Origin: Chersky-840 sp035532735 | GTDB taxonomy: Bacteria > Actinomycetota > Acidimicrobiia > Acidimicrobiales > UBA8190 | Length of the DNA stretch: 64,000 nt | Assembly: GCA_035532735.1 (NCBI GenBank) | Contig: DATKQM010000022.1 | Coordinates: 1-64,000, forward strand | Reading direction: 5' to 3' | In this document: one piece after another, positions 1 through 8,315 of the stretch | Numbering within the stretch: the first letter of the stretch is position 1 | Layout of the letters: each line of letters opens with the position of its first letter | Program-made: the position numbers and the translations under genes | Notes under the pieces: generated by a model | What the model was told of the DNA's origin: nothing | Seen by the model: only the letters and a program-made list of their open reading frames with translations | The model's database searches: none

Positions 1-810
1 GGCGTCGATCTCCTCGATGAACCCGATGGCACCGCCTTCCCGGCGGGCGTACTTGCGAAGCTCTCGGAAGTACGAGCGGATCTTGCGGTTGGTCTGTCCG
101 TAGAACATGGACTGGAAGGCCGAGGACGACACGAACAGGAAGGGCACACCGGCTTCGGCGGCCATGGCCTTGGCCAGATACGTCTTGCCCGTTCCCGGCG
201 GGCCTTCGAACAGGATCGCCCGACGAGCCGACCCCCCCATGTGATCGGCGAAGGTCTTGTGGGCCAGGAAGAGGTTGAGGGTTTTCACCACCTCGTCGAC
301 GACCACGGGCGCGCCTCGCACGTCGTCGAAGCGGACGTCGATCTCATTGGGCCGGTAGAGGATGTGCGGCGAGCGCCCCGCGCCCAACAGGGGCAGGACC
401 ATGACCGCGCACAGGATGATGATGAGAAGGAACCCCGGCAGGTAGGGCGTGAGCCCCGAGGGGATATGGGGGAACCCGAAGGGTCCACGGTGCAGCACCG
501 TGGCCCGCACCACGAACCAGACGGCGAACGGGGTGAGGATCAGCGCCAGGCGCCGCAGCTTGCTCTGACGCACCCGCTCGCGGTGCGTCCCGACGTCGGC
601 GGTCCTGACCCCCATCACCCCGGCCTGGCCGAGGGACTGCAGGGCGGCGGCGTGGGTGTCGGCCCCCCGGGTGTCGAGGCCGGCGGGGTCCGGCGCCACG
701 GTGTCTGTATCGTCCGCGGGAGCGAGGTCTGTGGACGCTGCGGCCGCGTCGGTCTGGGCTCCGCCCTTCAGCAATCGACGACGGTCTCCCCGGTTCCCCT
801 GACTCCCCAT
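1..810 (-). CDS. Membrane-anchored AAA+ ATPase, FtsH-like (partial, C-terminus beyond window)
   Basis: The visible part is 270 residues, from an ATG at 810 to the left edge with no stop. After a charged, Ala/Asp-rich N-terminus come two predicted membrane segments (about residues 88-107 and 124-143) with a short loop between them, as in FtsH. The AAA+ core follows. Walker A is GPPGTGKT (203-210). The Walker B region reads IGFIEEIDA, with Glu266 where FtsH proteins normally have the magnesium-binding Asp. The protease domain, if any, would lie outside the window, so it may be a proteolysis-free AAA protein. The family assignment rests on Walker motifs and topology. The function, probably membrane-protein quality control, is inferred. 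Confidence 0.8.
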   Translation of the reverse strand, partial: MGSQGNRGDRRRLLKGGAQTDAAAASTDLAPADDTDTVAPDPAGLDTRGADTHAAALQSLGQAGVMGVRTADVGTHRERVRQSKLRRLALILTPFAVWFVVRATVLHRGPFGFPHIPSGLTPYLPGFLLIIILCAVMVLPLLGAGRSPHILYRPNEIDVRFDDVRGAPVVVDEVVKTLNLFLAHKTFADHMGGSARRAILFEGPPGTGKTYLAKAMAAEAGVPFLFVSSSAFQSMFYGQTNRKIRSYFRELRKYARREGGAIGFIEEIDA

Positions 811-984
811 GCCCTCAGCCTCGCCCCCGGCGTCATGGCCGTCCCGCTTCGAACGGGAGGTTCTGACGCAATCACACCACTCTCCGCGTCCGTTCTAACG
901 CGCTCCCCAACGAGGGATCAACTCGTTCCCAATAGAAGAGACCCAGAGACCCAGGGAGAAGCGCCCGGAGCGGGCAGGGGCGGG

Positions 985-2406
985 TCACATGGGCCCGGTG
1001 TCGTGCTTTCGTTCGGGGAGGAGCTCTCGTCGGGAGGAGAGGAGGTCGAGCGCCCGGTACAGGGCCCGGCGGCTCTCGGCGGGGTCGATGACCTCGTCGA
1101 CGAATCCCCGCTCGGCCGCCACCCAGGGCGTGAGCAGCCCGGCGTCGTAGCGCTCCTCGAGCAGCCGGCGGTGCTCGACATCCACGTCGCGGTTGAGGAT
1201 CTGGACCGCCCCCCGGGCCCCCATCACGGCGATCTCCGCCGAGGGCCAGGCCAGGCAGACGTCGTTGCCGATGCCTTTGGAGTCCATGACGATGTAGGCC
1301 CCGCCATAGGCCTTGCGCAGCACCATGCAGACCCGGGGCACGGTGGCCTCGGCATAGGCGAAGGCGAGCTCGGCCCCGTGGCGGATCATGCCCCGCCACT
1401 CGAGGTCCTTGCCGGGGAGGAACCCGGGCGTGTCGACGAGGGTGACGACGGGCAGGTTGAAGGCGTCGCAGAAGTGGACGAAGCGCGCCCCCTTCTGCGA
1501 GGCGGGGATGTCGAGGGTGCCGGCCAGGACGCGGGGTTGGTTGGCGACCACACCGATGGGCATCCCACCGACGCTCGCCAATGCCGTGACCAGATGCGAT
1601 GCCCACCCGGCCCGCAGCTCCAGGAGGTCCCCGTCGTCCACGATGGCCCGGATCACCTCGCGCACGTCGTAGGAGGCCGAGGCCGCGGCCGGCACGAGGT
1701 CTCGAAGCGTCGGCGTGACCCGATCGACGGGGTCGTCGCTGTCCACCGACGGCGGTGTGGCGTCGGTGTGGTCGGGGAGAAACTCGAGCACCGTCGCCAG
1801 CAACCCGTCGACGGACTCCGCGTCGGGAGCAAGCAATGCGCACAGTCCGCTCGAGCGGGCGTGTATGGCGGCACCACCGAGGTCATGCAGCCCCACCCGC
1901 ATGCCGGTGAACCCTTCCACTGCATCGGGCCCCGACACGAAGGCGAAGGCGTCGGGTGTCATCACGGTCACATCGGCAAGGCCCAGCAACAGCGACGGTC
2001 CCGATATGGCGGCTCCGGTCACCGCGGCGAGGACCGGCACCGACCCTGAGCACGCTGCCATCGCCGCCGCGGCCCGACCCCACCCGTGCAGGGCGTCGAT
2101 GCCTTCGGACACCTCGGATCCCGACGACGACAAGACGGCCACAAGGGGGAGGCGTTCTGCGAGCGCCACCCGGGCCGCCTCGGCGATGGTGTCTCCGTCG
2201 GCCTGGGTGAGCGCACCCCGGTGGTGTCCCGATACCGACCGAGCTGTCACGACGCGGCGTCCGCCGATGGTCTGGACCTCGGCCCGCACCGAGCCCGGGA
2301 CGTGGGTGCGCAGGGGCACCTGGGAGCCCGACCCCGGGTCGGGGCCCGATCCGGGGTCGGCGCGACTCGGTTCGAGAGTCCCGGGAGCTACGGACGCGGT
2401 CGCCAC
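985..2406 (-). CDS. Acyl-CoA carboxylase carboxyltransferase (beta) subunit
   Basis: The 473-residue protein has the crotonase-fold halves of a biotin-dependent acyl-CoA carboxyltransferase (AccD/PccB type). The C-terminal half carries the family's best marks: GVVANQPRVLAGTLD, FVHFCDAFNLPVVTLVDTPGFLPG, a KAYGGAYIVMDSK block and WPSAEIAVMGARGAVQI. It would transfer carboxyl from carboxybiotin to acetyl- or propionyl-CoA. The N-terminal half is less conserved, and the protein is shorter than the usual 510-550 residues. Translation probably begins at the GTG at 2406. An ATG at 2416 is in another frame, and no clear ribosome site is visible. No biotin carboxylase or carrier gene lies next to it, so the partner subunit must be elsewhere. 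The substrate (acetyl, propionyl or other) cannot be read from sequence alone. Confidence 0.88.
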   Translation of the reverse strand: MATASVAPGTLEPSRADPGSGPDPGSGSQVPLRTHVPGSVRAEVQTIGGRRVVTARSVSGHHRGALTQADGDTIAEAARVALAERLPLVAVLSSSGSEVSEGIDALHGWGRAAAAMAACSGSVPVLAAVTGAAISGPSLLLGLADVTVMTPDAFAFVSGPDAVEGFTGMRVGLHDLGGAAIHARSSGLCALLAPDAESVDGLLATVLEFLPDHTDATPPSVDSDDPVDRVTPTLRDLVPAAASASYDVREVIRAIVDDGDLLELRAGWASHLVTALASVGGMPIGVVANQPRVLAGTLDIPASQKGARFVHFCDAFNLPVVTLVDTPGFLPGKDLEWRGMIRHGAELAFAYAEATVPRVCMVLRKAYGGAYIVMDSKGIGNDVCLAWPSAEIAVMGARGAVQILNRDVDVEHRRLLEERYDAGLLTPWVAAERGFVDEVIDPAESRRALYRALDLLSSRRELLPERKHDTGPM

Positions 2407-2532
2407 TGCGGTTCATGTTAGGAGGGTGGCCTCATCGGCACGCGCCGGCACGCGCCGGCCGACCCCACCCGAGGCGCTGTGTCAGCATCTGTCTCACCGA
2501 GGCTGTCTCACGAGACAAAGGGGGTGGTGGCG

Positions 2533-3585
2533 ATGCGTGCGTGTGTGCTGCGACAAGGTCGGCTCGTGGTCGACGACATCGACGACCCCCGACCTGAGAC
2601 CGGCCAGATGCTGGTCCGCATCCTGGCGTGCGGGATCTGTGGGTCCGACCTCCACTTTGTCCGTCACGGAGAGTCGATGGTGTCGATGACCGACGCCATG
2701 CTCCCGTCGATGGGGACCCAGGGCTTGGGGATGGCACCCATCGACCTTTCGCGCGACATGGTGATGGGCCACGAGTTCTGTGCCGAGGTGCTCGAGCTCG
2801 GGCCTGACACGACGGGGCCCGATCCCGGGGCCCGGGTGGTGTCGGTGCCGGTGCTGCTTTCTTCCACCGGACTCCACCAGCTGGCCTACAACAACGCCTA
2901 TCCCGGTGGTTATGCCCAGTACATGGTGTTGTCCGCACCGCTCGCCCTCGAGGTCCCCAACGGACTCGACTCGCGCCAGGCCGCGCTCACCGAACCCTTG
3001 GCCGTCGGCATCCACGGTGTGGCTCGTTCGGGTGCCACCGAACGCGACAGCGCGGTCGTGGTGGGATGCGGGCCCGTGGGCCTGGCGGTCATCGCGGCCT
3101 TGCGTGTCGTCGGCGTCGAGTCGATCGTGGCCGCCGACCTGTCGCCGAGGCGCCGGGCCATGGCCCTCACCATGGGTGCCATCGAAGCCGTGGACCCCAC
3201 CGTAGAAGGTGTGGTCGACGCCTGGCGTCGCGTCGACGGTCGTCGACCCCTCGTCGCCTTCGAAGCGGTGGGGGTGCCCGGCATGCTCCAACAGCTCCTG
3301 ACCGAACTGCCCCCCGGCACCCGGGTGGCGGTGGTCGGCGTGTGTATGGAGCCCGACCAGATCCTTCCCTTCTTCGCCATCGCCAAAGAGCTTTCCTTGC
3401 ACTTCGCCCTGGCCTATGGCGTCGACGAGTTCGCCGGCGCGCTGCGGGCCCTGGCCGAAGGTCAGATCGATGCGTCGCCGATGATCACCGGCACGGTGGA
3501 CCTCGACGGCGTGCCCGGGGCGTTCGAAGCACTCGCCCGTCCCGACGAGCACGTCAAGATTCTCGTGGAGCCCGCGGCGACGTGA
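2533..3585 (+). CDS. Zinc-dependent alcohol dehydrogenase (MDR family)
   Basis: This is a 350-residue medium-chain dehydrogenase. The catalytic zinc site region reads ACGICGSDLHF near residue 40, followed by MGHEFCAEVLELG. The Rossmann segment is VVVGCGPVGLAVIAALRVVGVESIVAADLS, with GxGxxG. The structural zinc loop (four Cys) typical of many ADHs is not apparent; that region reads PVLLSSTGLHQL. The ATG at 2533 is preceded by a G-rich stretch (aaagggggtggtggcg). An upstream in-frame start at 2479 is less likely because the family N-terminus begins at MRACVL. The gene overlaps the next by four bases (GTGA at 3582-3585), so the two are translationally coupled. Substrate unknown. Confidence 0.88.
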   Translation: MRACVLRQGRLVVDDIDDPRPETGQMLVRILACGICGSDLHFVRHGESMVSMTDAMLPSMGTQGLGMAPIDLSRDMVMGHEFCAEVLELGPDTTGPDPGARVVSVPVLLSSTGLHQLAYNNAYPGGYAQYMVLSAPLALEVPNGLDSRQAALTEPLAVGIHGVARSGATERDSAVVVGCGPVGLAVIAALRVVGVESIVAADLSPRRRAMALTMGAIEAVDPTVEGVVDAWRRVDGRRPLVAFEAVGVPGMLQQLLTELPPGTRVAVVGVCMEPDQILPFFAIAKELSLHFALAYGVDEFAGALRALAEGQIDASPMITGTVDLDGVPGAFEALARPDEHVKILVEPAAT

Positions 3586-4649
3586 CGACGCCCGTGTCGG
3601 GGCGTTCGTGGTTCGGGCGCGCCTGGCCGTGGTTGAAGTACGCCGTCGGATTGGCCCTGGCCGGACTCGCCCTGTGGGCCCTCACTGGTCGGACCGGTGA
3701 GCTCTCGGGCGCGTCGAACTACCTCGACCACCTCCGCTGGTGGTGGTTGGCTCTCGCCGTCGTGGCCGAGGCGGGGTCGCTGGTCGCATTCGCCCAGATC
3801 CAGAAGCAACTGCTCGACGCGGGTCACGTCCATGTGTCGACGGGTCGACTCACGGCTGTGACCGCGGCCTCCACCGCCATCGCCAACTCGATGCCGGCCG
3901 GCCCGGTGGTCTCGGCGGTGTTCGCCTTCGGTCAGTACCGGCGTCGTGGCGCCGATGAGGGTTTGGCGGGGTGGACCTTGGCGGCGACCTTCGTCGCCGC
4001 CTCGGTGACCCTCGCCCTGGTGGCCGCGGTGGGGGTGACCGTGGCCGGCGCCGAAGGGGCCGGGCTCGACCTGGTCGGCGTGACCGTGGCGGTGCTGGTG
4101 GGCGCGGTGGCCCTCGGTGCGGTCTTTCTCCAGCGCCGTGCCTTGGCGTGGCTGGTCTCGGGTCTCGTGGGCATCTCCCGGCGCCTGTCGGGATGGCCCG
4201 GGGGCGAGCACGCCGCCCAGGTCGACCGCATCATCCGCCGCCTGACTGTCGTCGCCCTCGATGTCCGACAGGTGCTGGCCGTGGTGGGGTGGGGGGTGGC
4301 CAACTGGGTTCTCGACTGCGGGTGCCTAGCGGTGTCGTTCCTCGCCATCGGGGCCGGGATCCCGTGGCGGGGCCTTCTGCTCGCCTATGGCGCCGGCCAG
4401 CTCGCCGCCAACCTGCCCATCACCCCGGGCGGTCTGGGCGTGGTGGAGGGAAGCCTCACCATCGCGCTCGTCCAATTCGGCGGCGCCGAGGCGTCGACGG
4501 TCGCCGCGGTCTTGCTGTACCGGATCCTGAGCTTCTGGGTCGAGCTGCCCCTCGGTTGGGCGACGTGGGGTGTGCTCGTGTGGTCGGGTCGTTCGGTGAC
4601 CGAGCCCCAAGAACTCTCCGACAACGTCATGAGGGAGGTCGCGTCGTGA
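3582..4649 (+). CDS. Lysylphosphatidylglycerol synthase TM-region/UPF0104-type flippase-like membrane protein
   Basis: The 355-residue polytopic protein has about eight hydrophobic segments. It ends in the family signature LLAYGAGQLAANLPITPGGLGVVEGSLTIALVQFG, typical of YbhN/UPF0104 and the flippase part of MprF. Related proteins are thought to move or shield lipids, but no substrate can be assigned here. The GTG start at 3582 overlaps the stop of the dehydrogenase by four bases, which fixes the start. The longer upstream frame is a shadow of the dehydrogenase. Its stop overlaps the start of the next gene in the same way, giving a three-gene coupled operon. Confidence 0.85.
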   Translation: MTTPVSGRSWFGRAWPWLKYAVGLALAGLALWALTGRTGELSGASNYLDHLRWWWLALAVVAEAGSLVAFAQIQKQLLDAGHVHVSTGRLTAVTAASTAIANSMPAGPVVSAVFAFGQYRRRGADEGLAGWTLAATFVAASVTLALVAAVGVTVAGAEGAGLDLVGVTVAVLVGAVALGAVFLQRRALAWLVSGLVGISRRLSGWPGGEHAAQVDRIIRRLTVVALDVRQVLAVVGWGVANWVLDCGCLAVSFLAIGAGIPWRGLLLAYGAGQLAANLPITPGGLGVVEGSLTIALVQFGGAEASTVAAVLLYRILSFWVELPLGWATWGVLVWSGRSVTEPQELSDNVMREVAS

Positions 4650-5146
4650 GGACCGTGCCCATACCCCGGTTGCACCGGCTGCTTGTCATCTCGGTGGTCG
4701 CGCTCGGCGTGTCGTGGTCGTCGGGCTGCACCGCGGCGCGCAACACCCTGGGGACGAATTCGAGCCCGTGTTTCCACGCCCTGGCCCTGGCTGCTGACGC
4801 CGTGCACGATCAGGGGGTGTTCGCCGGCGTGCGCCTCGTGTCGGACGCGAGCCTCGCCAAGCACGGTCGCATGGAGGCTTTGATCAGGGCGCGCTCCTCG
4901 ACGCCGTTGCACAGCCTGTGCCTGGTGGCGTATCGGGGCACTTTCCGACTCAGCCAGGTGCTGCACCCGGCGGGGAGGATGCCGAGCTCCGGGGTGGGGC
5001 ACTTTGCCATCGTCGTGGTCTCGACACCGCAGAACAAATTGTTGGCGACCTTCGTGCTCGAGAAGGAGCCGGTGCGCTTCCGCCATCTCGCCCTCGGGGC
5101 GCTTGCCGGCGCCGGCTCCCGAGGTCCGCCGTCAGTGCTCGGGTGA
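4646..5146 (+). CDS. Small secreted protein, possible lipoprotein
   Basis: This 166-residue protein has a basic N-terminus, a hydrophobic stretch (LLVISVVALGVSWSS) and a Cys at the end of WSSGC. The pattern looks like a lipoprotein signal, although Ser at -3 is a weak lipobox. The mature part is unrecognised; it contains CFHALALAADAVHDQG and ends in a Gly/Pro-rich tail. The GTG start at 4646 overlaps the preceding stop (GTGA), so it is the third gene of the 2533-5146 operon. The 3' end overlaps the convergent ctaG-like gene by 15 bases. Confidence 0.65.
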   Translation: MRTVPIPRLHRLLVISVVALGVSWSSGCTAARNTLGTNSSPCFHALALAADAVHDQGVFAGVRLVSDASLAKHGRMEALIRARSSTPLHSLCLVAYRGTFRLSQVLHPAGRMPSSGVGHFAIVVVSTPQNKLLATFVLEKEPVRFRHLALGALAGAGSRGPPSVLG

Positions 5147-6223
5147 CGGTGGCCCGTCGGGTGGCCCAGGGTGCTCCGAGGCATCGGACTCGCCACCGGG
5201 CTGGCCGGCGTCGTCGTAGCGGGGTTCGGCCCACGGCAACGTAATGGGGCGCGGCCCCGCCCAGGCATGGCGTAGGCGCGCCTCTCGGGCCTGCACCTTG
5301 CGTTCGGAGCGTGCCACGCGCTCGAGTTGTCGCTCGACTTCCGCCCACGTGAGCGGCTCGCCGCTGTCGTCGCCATCGGCGGCAGCATCCTCGACGCGCT
5401 GGGCACGCATGAGCGACACCCACGCCGCGCTCCACAGCACCGGGAGTGTGGCGACCTTCGCTACCACGCCTGCCAATTGTTGGTCGACGAGCGTTGAGAC
5501 CGGGAAGGCGACGTGGACATGGCGAAAGGCGTCGTAGAGGGGGTGACGGGAGAAGACGTAGATGATGGCCGGGAACGTCGGGATGACCGACTGGATGAAG
5601 AGATACGCCGTGACCGCCACCGGGCTGGTGCGGTGGGTGCCCGGGATGTGGCGCAGGACCGGTCCCCACAAGACCGCACCCGCCAAGACGAGCACCACGT
5701 CGGTGAGGCCGCGCCACCACGGTGACGATGCCTGGGCGGCGACGGCCGGAGTCAGGAGGGTCCCCACCGCCACCACCGTGAAGGTCGCCACGGCCACCAC
5801 AGGACGGGTGAGGACGTCGAGACACGCGTCGACGGAAGCCGGCCGGGTGAGTGCCGCCAGCACCGGGCCGGGCATGGCGAGGAGCAGGAGCGGTGCCGCC
5901 GCCAGGGTCAGGAGGAGGCGCTGGACGACCAAGGCGGTCAACGACCAGTGCGCCGCCAGGTCGGCCAGGGGCCAGGTGAGAGCCAGCACCAGGGCGACGA
6001 CCGCGCCTGTCAGAGACCGGAGCTGGCGGCGGGTGGGGAGCGGCGCGGCCCCCGATCGCCGTCCGAGGTGGCGGAGGGCCCAGGCGTAGCCGAGCGCGAG
6101 GCCGGCGATGGCGAGCCACGCCACCACGTGGAGGTGAGGAGCGAAGGGCTCGCCGAGCCGAGGTCGACTCGTTGCGAGCAGCGTTGTCTCGAGGGCCGCC
6201 GCGTTCATGGTGTCGAAGTGCAT
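5132..6223 (-). CDS. ctaG: Cytochrome c oxidase assembly factor, CtaG (caa3-type) family
   Basis: The 363-residue membrane protein has about seven to nine hydrophobic helices. It carries family marks: HLHVVAWLAIAGLALGYAWALR, HWSLTALVVQRLLLTLAAAPLLLLAMPGP, and a late block with SVIPTFPAIIYVF and HPLYDAF. CtaG-type proteins help deliver copper to the oxidase. The roughly 90-residue hydrophilic C-terminal tail (acidic, then Arg-rich, then Pro/Gly/Ser-rich) is longer than the minimum family. No oxidase subunit gene is adjacent. It is divergently arranged with pafB across a 68-base gap and convergent with the small lipoprotein gene. Confidence 0.82.
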   Translation of the reverse strand: MHFDTMNAAALETTLLATSRPRLGEPFAPHLHVVAWLAIAGLALGYAWALRHLGRRSGAAPLPTRRQLRSLTGAVVALVLALTWPLADLAAHWSLTALVVQRLLLTLAAAPLLLLAMPGPVLAALTRPASVDACLDVLTRPVVAVATFTVVAVGTLLTPAVAAQASSPWWRGLTDVVLVLAGAVLWGPVLRHIPGTHRTSPVAVTAYLFIQSVIPTFPAIIYVFSRHPLYDAFRHVHVAFPVSTLVDQQLAGVVAKVATLPVLWSAAWVSLMRAQRVEDAAADGDDSGEPLTWAEVERQLERVARSERKVQAREARLRHAWAGPRPITLPWAEPRYDDAGQPGGESDASEHPGPPDGPPSPEH

Positions 6224-6291
6224 GGTGTCGGACCGGTGCGGCGAGGACGTGGCCGTCGGCCAGGTGTGTGGCGCCGCCTACGCTCTCGCCC

Positions 6292-7215
6292 ATGGTGGAC
6301 AGGCTCGAGCGGCTCACCGACCTGGTCTTGGTGCTGCTGCGCGACCATCGGCCCAAGTCGTTGCGCGAGATCGCGTCCGAGGTGCCGGGGTACCCGGCCC
6401 AGGAGGGTGAAGCTCGACGCCAGGCCTTCGAACGTGACAAGCGGACGCTGCGCGACGGTGGCATCGAGGTCACCGCGGTGCCGATCGACGGTCCCGAGCA
6501 GGTCGGGTACGTCATTCGTCCCGAGGACTACTACCTGCCCGACCTCGACCTGGCGCCGGACGAGCAAGCGGCTCTGAACCTGGCCGTCGCCGGGGTCCAC
6601 CTCGGCGATCCTAGTGGTCGAGATGCATTGTGGCGCCTGGGACTTCCCGCTTCGGCCGGGGCGCGGCCGGTGGCGGAACTCCCCGCCCTGCCCGCACTTC
6701 CCGTCCTGCACGGCGCGCTCCGGGCCCGGGCCACGGTGAGCTTCGACTACCGCGGCGAACGACGTCGGGTCGATCCCGCCCAGCTCCGCTTCCATGGCGG
6801 TTGGTGGTACCTGGTCGGTCACGATCTCGACCGTGACGCGCCCCGGACGTTCCGGGTCGATCGCATGGACGGAGACGCGTCGGCCGACGCGCCGGGCTCG
6901 GCGGTCCTGCCCGACGGGTTCGACCCTGACGCCGCGCTCCCCGACGTTCCGTGGCAGATCGGTGAGGGTGCCCTCGTCACCGTGTCGGTGCACGTGGACG
7001 CGGCGCTGGCCGGCTTGGTGACCGACGAGGTGGGGGAGTCGGCATTGCAACAGCGCCACGACGACGGATCGGTCGTGCTCGAGCTCGAGGTGACCAACAT
7101 CGCCGCGCTGCGGTCGTGGCTCTTCGAGCTCGGCGAGCACGCCGAGGTCGTCGGACCAGAGGAGGTCAGAGACGGCGTGGTGTCGTGGCTCGAGGCCATG
7201 GCGGGGCGGACATGA
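6292..7215 (+). CDS. pafB: WYL-domain transcriptional regulator PafB
   Basis: The 307-residue protein has an N-terminal winged helix (RLERLTDLVLVLLRDHRPKSLREIASEV, then ERDKRTLRDGGI), a WYL domain (FDYRGERRRVDPAQL, FHGGWWYLVGHD, FRVDRM) and a C-terminal WCX-like extension. PafB pairs with PafC in a heterodimer that activates the LexA-independent DNA-damage regulon of actinobacteria. The ATG at 6292 fits the start of the HTH; the longer upstream frame has no domain content. It is followed by pafC with a four-base ATGA overlap. The Pup ligase pafA, often next to this pair, is not in the window. Confidence 0.85.
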   Translation: MVDRLERLTDLVLVLLRDHRPKSLREIASEVPGYPAQEGEARRQAFERDKRTLRDGGIEVTAVPIDGPEQVGYVIRPEDYYLPDLDLAPDEQAALNLAVAGVHLGDPSGRDALWRLGLPASAGARPVAELPALPALPVLHGALRARATVSFDYRGERRRVDPAQLRFHGGWWYLVGHDLDRDAPRTFRVDRMDGDASADAPGSAVLPDGFDPDAALPDVPWQIGEGALVTVSVHVDAALAGLVTDEVGESALQQRHDDGSVVLELEVTNIAALRSWLFELGEHAEVVGPEEVRDGVVSWLEAMAGRT

Positions 7216-8186
7216 CGAACCGGGCCGACGCCGGCTCGCGGTTGCTCCGGCTGCTGGCGGTGCTCACGTGGCTGGCGCGCCAGGGTCGGGCCACGGTGTC
7301 GGAGCTCTCCGAGCGTTTCGGACTCGACGCCGACGAGCTCATCGCCGATCTCGAGCTCGCCGCGTGTTGTGGACTGCCCCCGTACTCACCCGACCAGCTC
7401 ATGGAGATCATCGTCGACGACCAGGAAGTGATCGCGGATCTCGGCACCGAGCTGGCGCGGCCCCGGCGGCTCACCACGGCCGAGGGGTTCGCGCTGGCCG
7501 CGTCGGCCCGTGCCATCTTGGCCGTGCCTGGCGCGGATCCCGAGGGAGCGCTCGGACGGGCCCTGGCCAAGCTCGAAGCGGTGCTCGGTGGTCGCGGCCT
7601 CCTGCGTGTCGACCTGCGCGAGCCGGCGCATCTGGCCCTGATCCGCGATGCCTCTGATGCCGGGAGACAACTCGAATTGCGTTACTACTCGGCCTCGAGC
7701 GACCGAGAGTCGACGCGCACCGTCGACCCGGTCTCGGTACGGCTGATCGAGGGTCACTGGTATCTCGACGGGTATTGCCACAACGTGGACGGCATGCGAC
7801 GGTTCCGCGTCGACCGGGTGTCTGAGGCCCGGCTGACGGGAGAGCCTGCGGCCCACCACGAAGACGACCTCACTCCTGGTCCCGGGGACGGCGTGTCGTC
7901 GACCTCGGAGGCCTTCGTCCCCGGGCCCGAGGCCACCGTGGCCCATCTGGCCGTGGACGGCGACGCGCTGTGGATCACCGAGGCCCTGGCCAATTCGTCG
8001 TCCGAGGTCTTGGCCGACGGAAGGACGGGTGTCACCTTGGCCGTTGCCAGCACGGTGTGGTTCGGCCGGCTGTTGCTCCGACTCGGACCGCACGCCGAGG
8101 TGCTCGACCCACCTGAGCTGGCCGAGACCGGGCGCAAAGCGGCACGCCAGCTCCTGGTCCGCTACCGCGGTCGCGCCGCGTCCTGA
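7212..8186 (+). CDS. pafC: WYL-domain transcriptional regulator PafC
   Basis: This 324-residue partner of PafB begins at the ATG at 7212, overlapping pafB by four bases. The N-terminal helix-turn-helix is SRLLRLLAVLTWLARQGRATVSELSERFGL. The WYL core contains LELRYYSASSDRESTRTVDPV, IEGHWYLDGYC and RRFRVDRV. The C-terminal WCX part ends in LLLRLGPHAEVLDPPEL. The PafBC complex is thought to be activated by a ligand, possibly single-stranded DNA, bound by the WYL domain. Downstream genes differ from the usual tatA-tatC context: a relaxase-like gene follows after 129 bases. Confidence 0.85.
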   Translation: MTNRADAGSRLLRLLAVLTWLARQGRATVSELSERFGLDADELIADLELAACCGLPPYSPDQLMEIIVDDQEVIADLGTELARPRRLTTAEGFALAASARAILAVPGADPEGALGRALAKLEAVLGGRGLLRVDLREPAHLALIRDASDAGRQLELRYYSASSDRESTRTVDPVSVRLIEGHWYLDGYCHNVDGMRRFRVDRVSEARLTGEPAAHHEDDLTPGPGDGVSSTSEAFVPGPEATVAHLAVDGDALWITEALANSSSEVLADGRTGVTLAVASTVWFGRLLLRLGPHAEVLDPPELAETGRKAARQLLVRYRGRAAS

Positions 8187-8315
8187 AGCCGCGGCGCGAG
8201 GACGCCGGCGAGGTCCTCGTCCAGGTCCCCGTCCAGTTCGTCGTCGAGGTGCGCCGGTCACGGTGACTCCGGGTACCGACCGGCATCGTGTCGGAGCGGT
8301 GCCCGGGAGGTCCGG

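Noticed and set aside
241..2049. Long plus-strand open frame of 602 codons
   Set aside because: Shadow of the AAA and carboxyltransferase genes on the other strand; Gly/His/Asp-rich with no domain, and crosses the spacer between them.
5147..6291. Plus-strand open frames opposite ctaG
   Set aside because: Arg/Ser-rich shadows without ribosome sites; the minus-strand membrane protein has clear family motifs.
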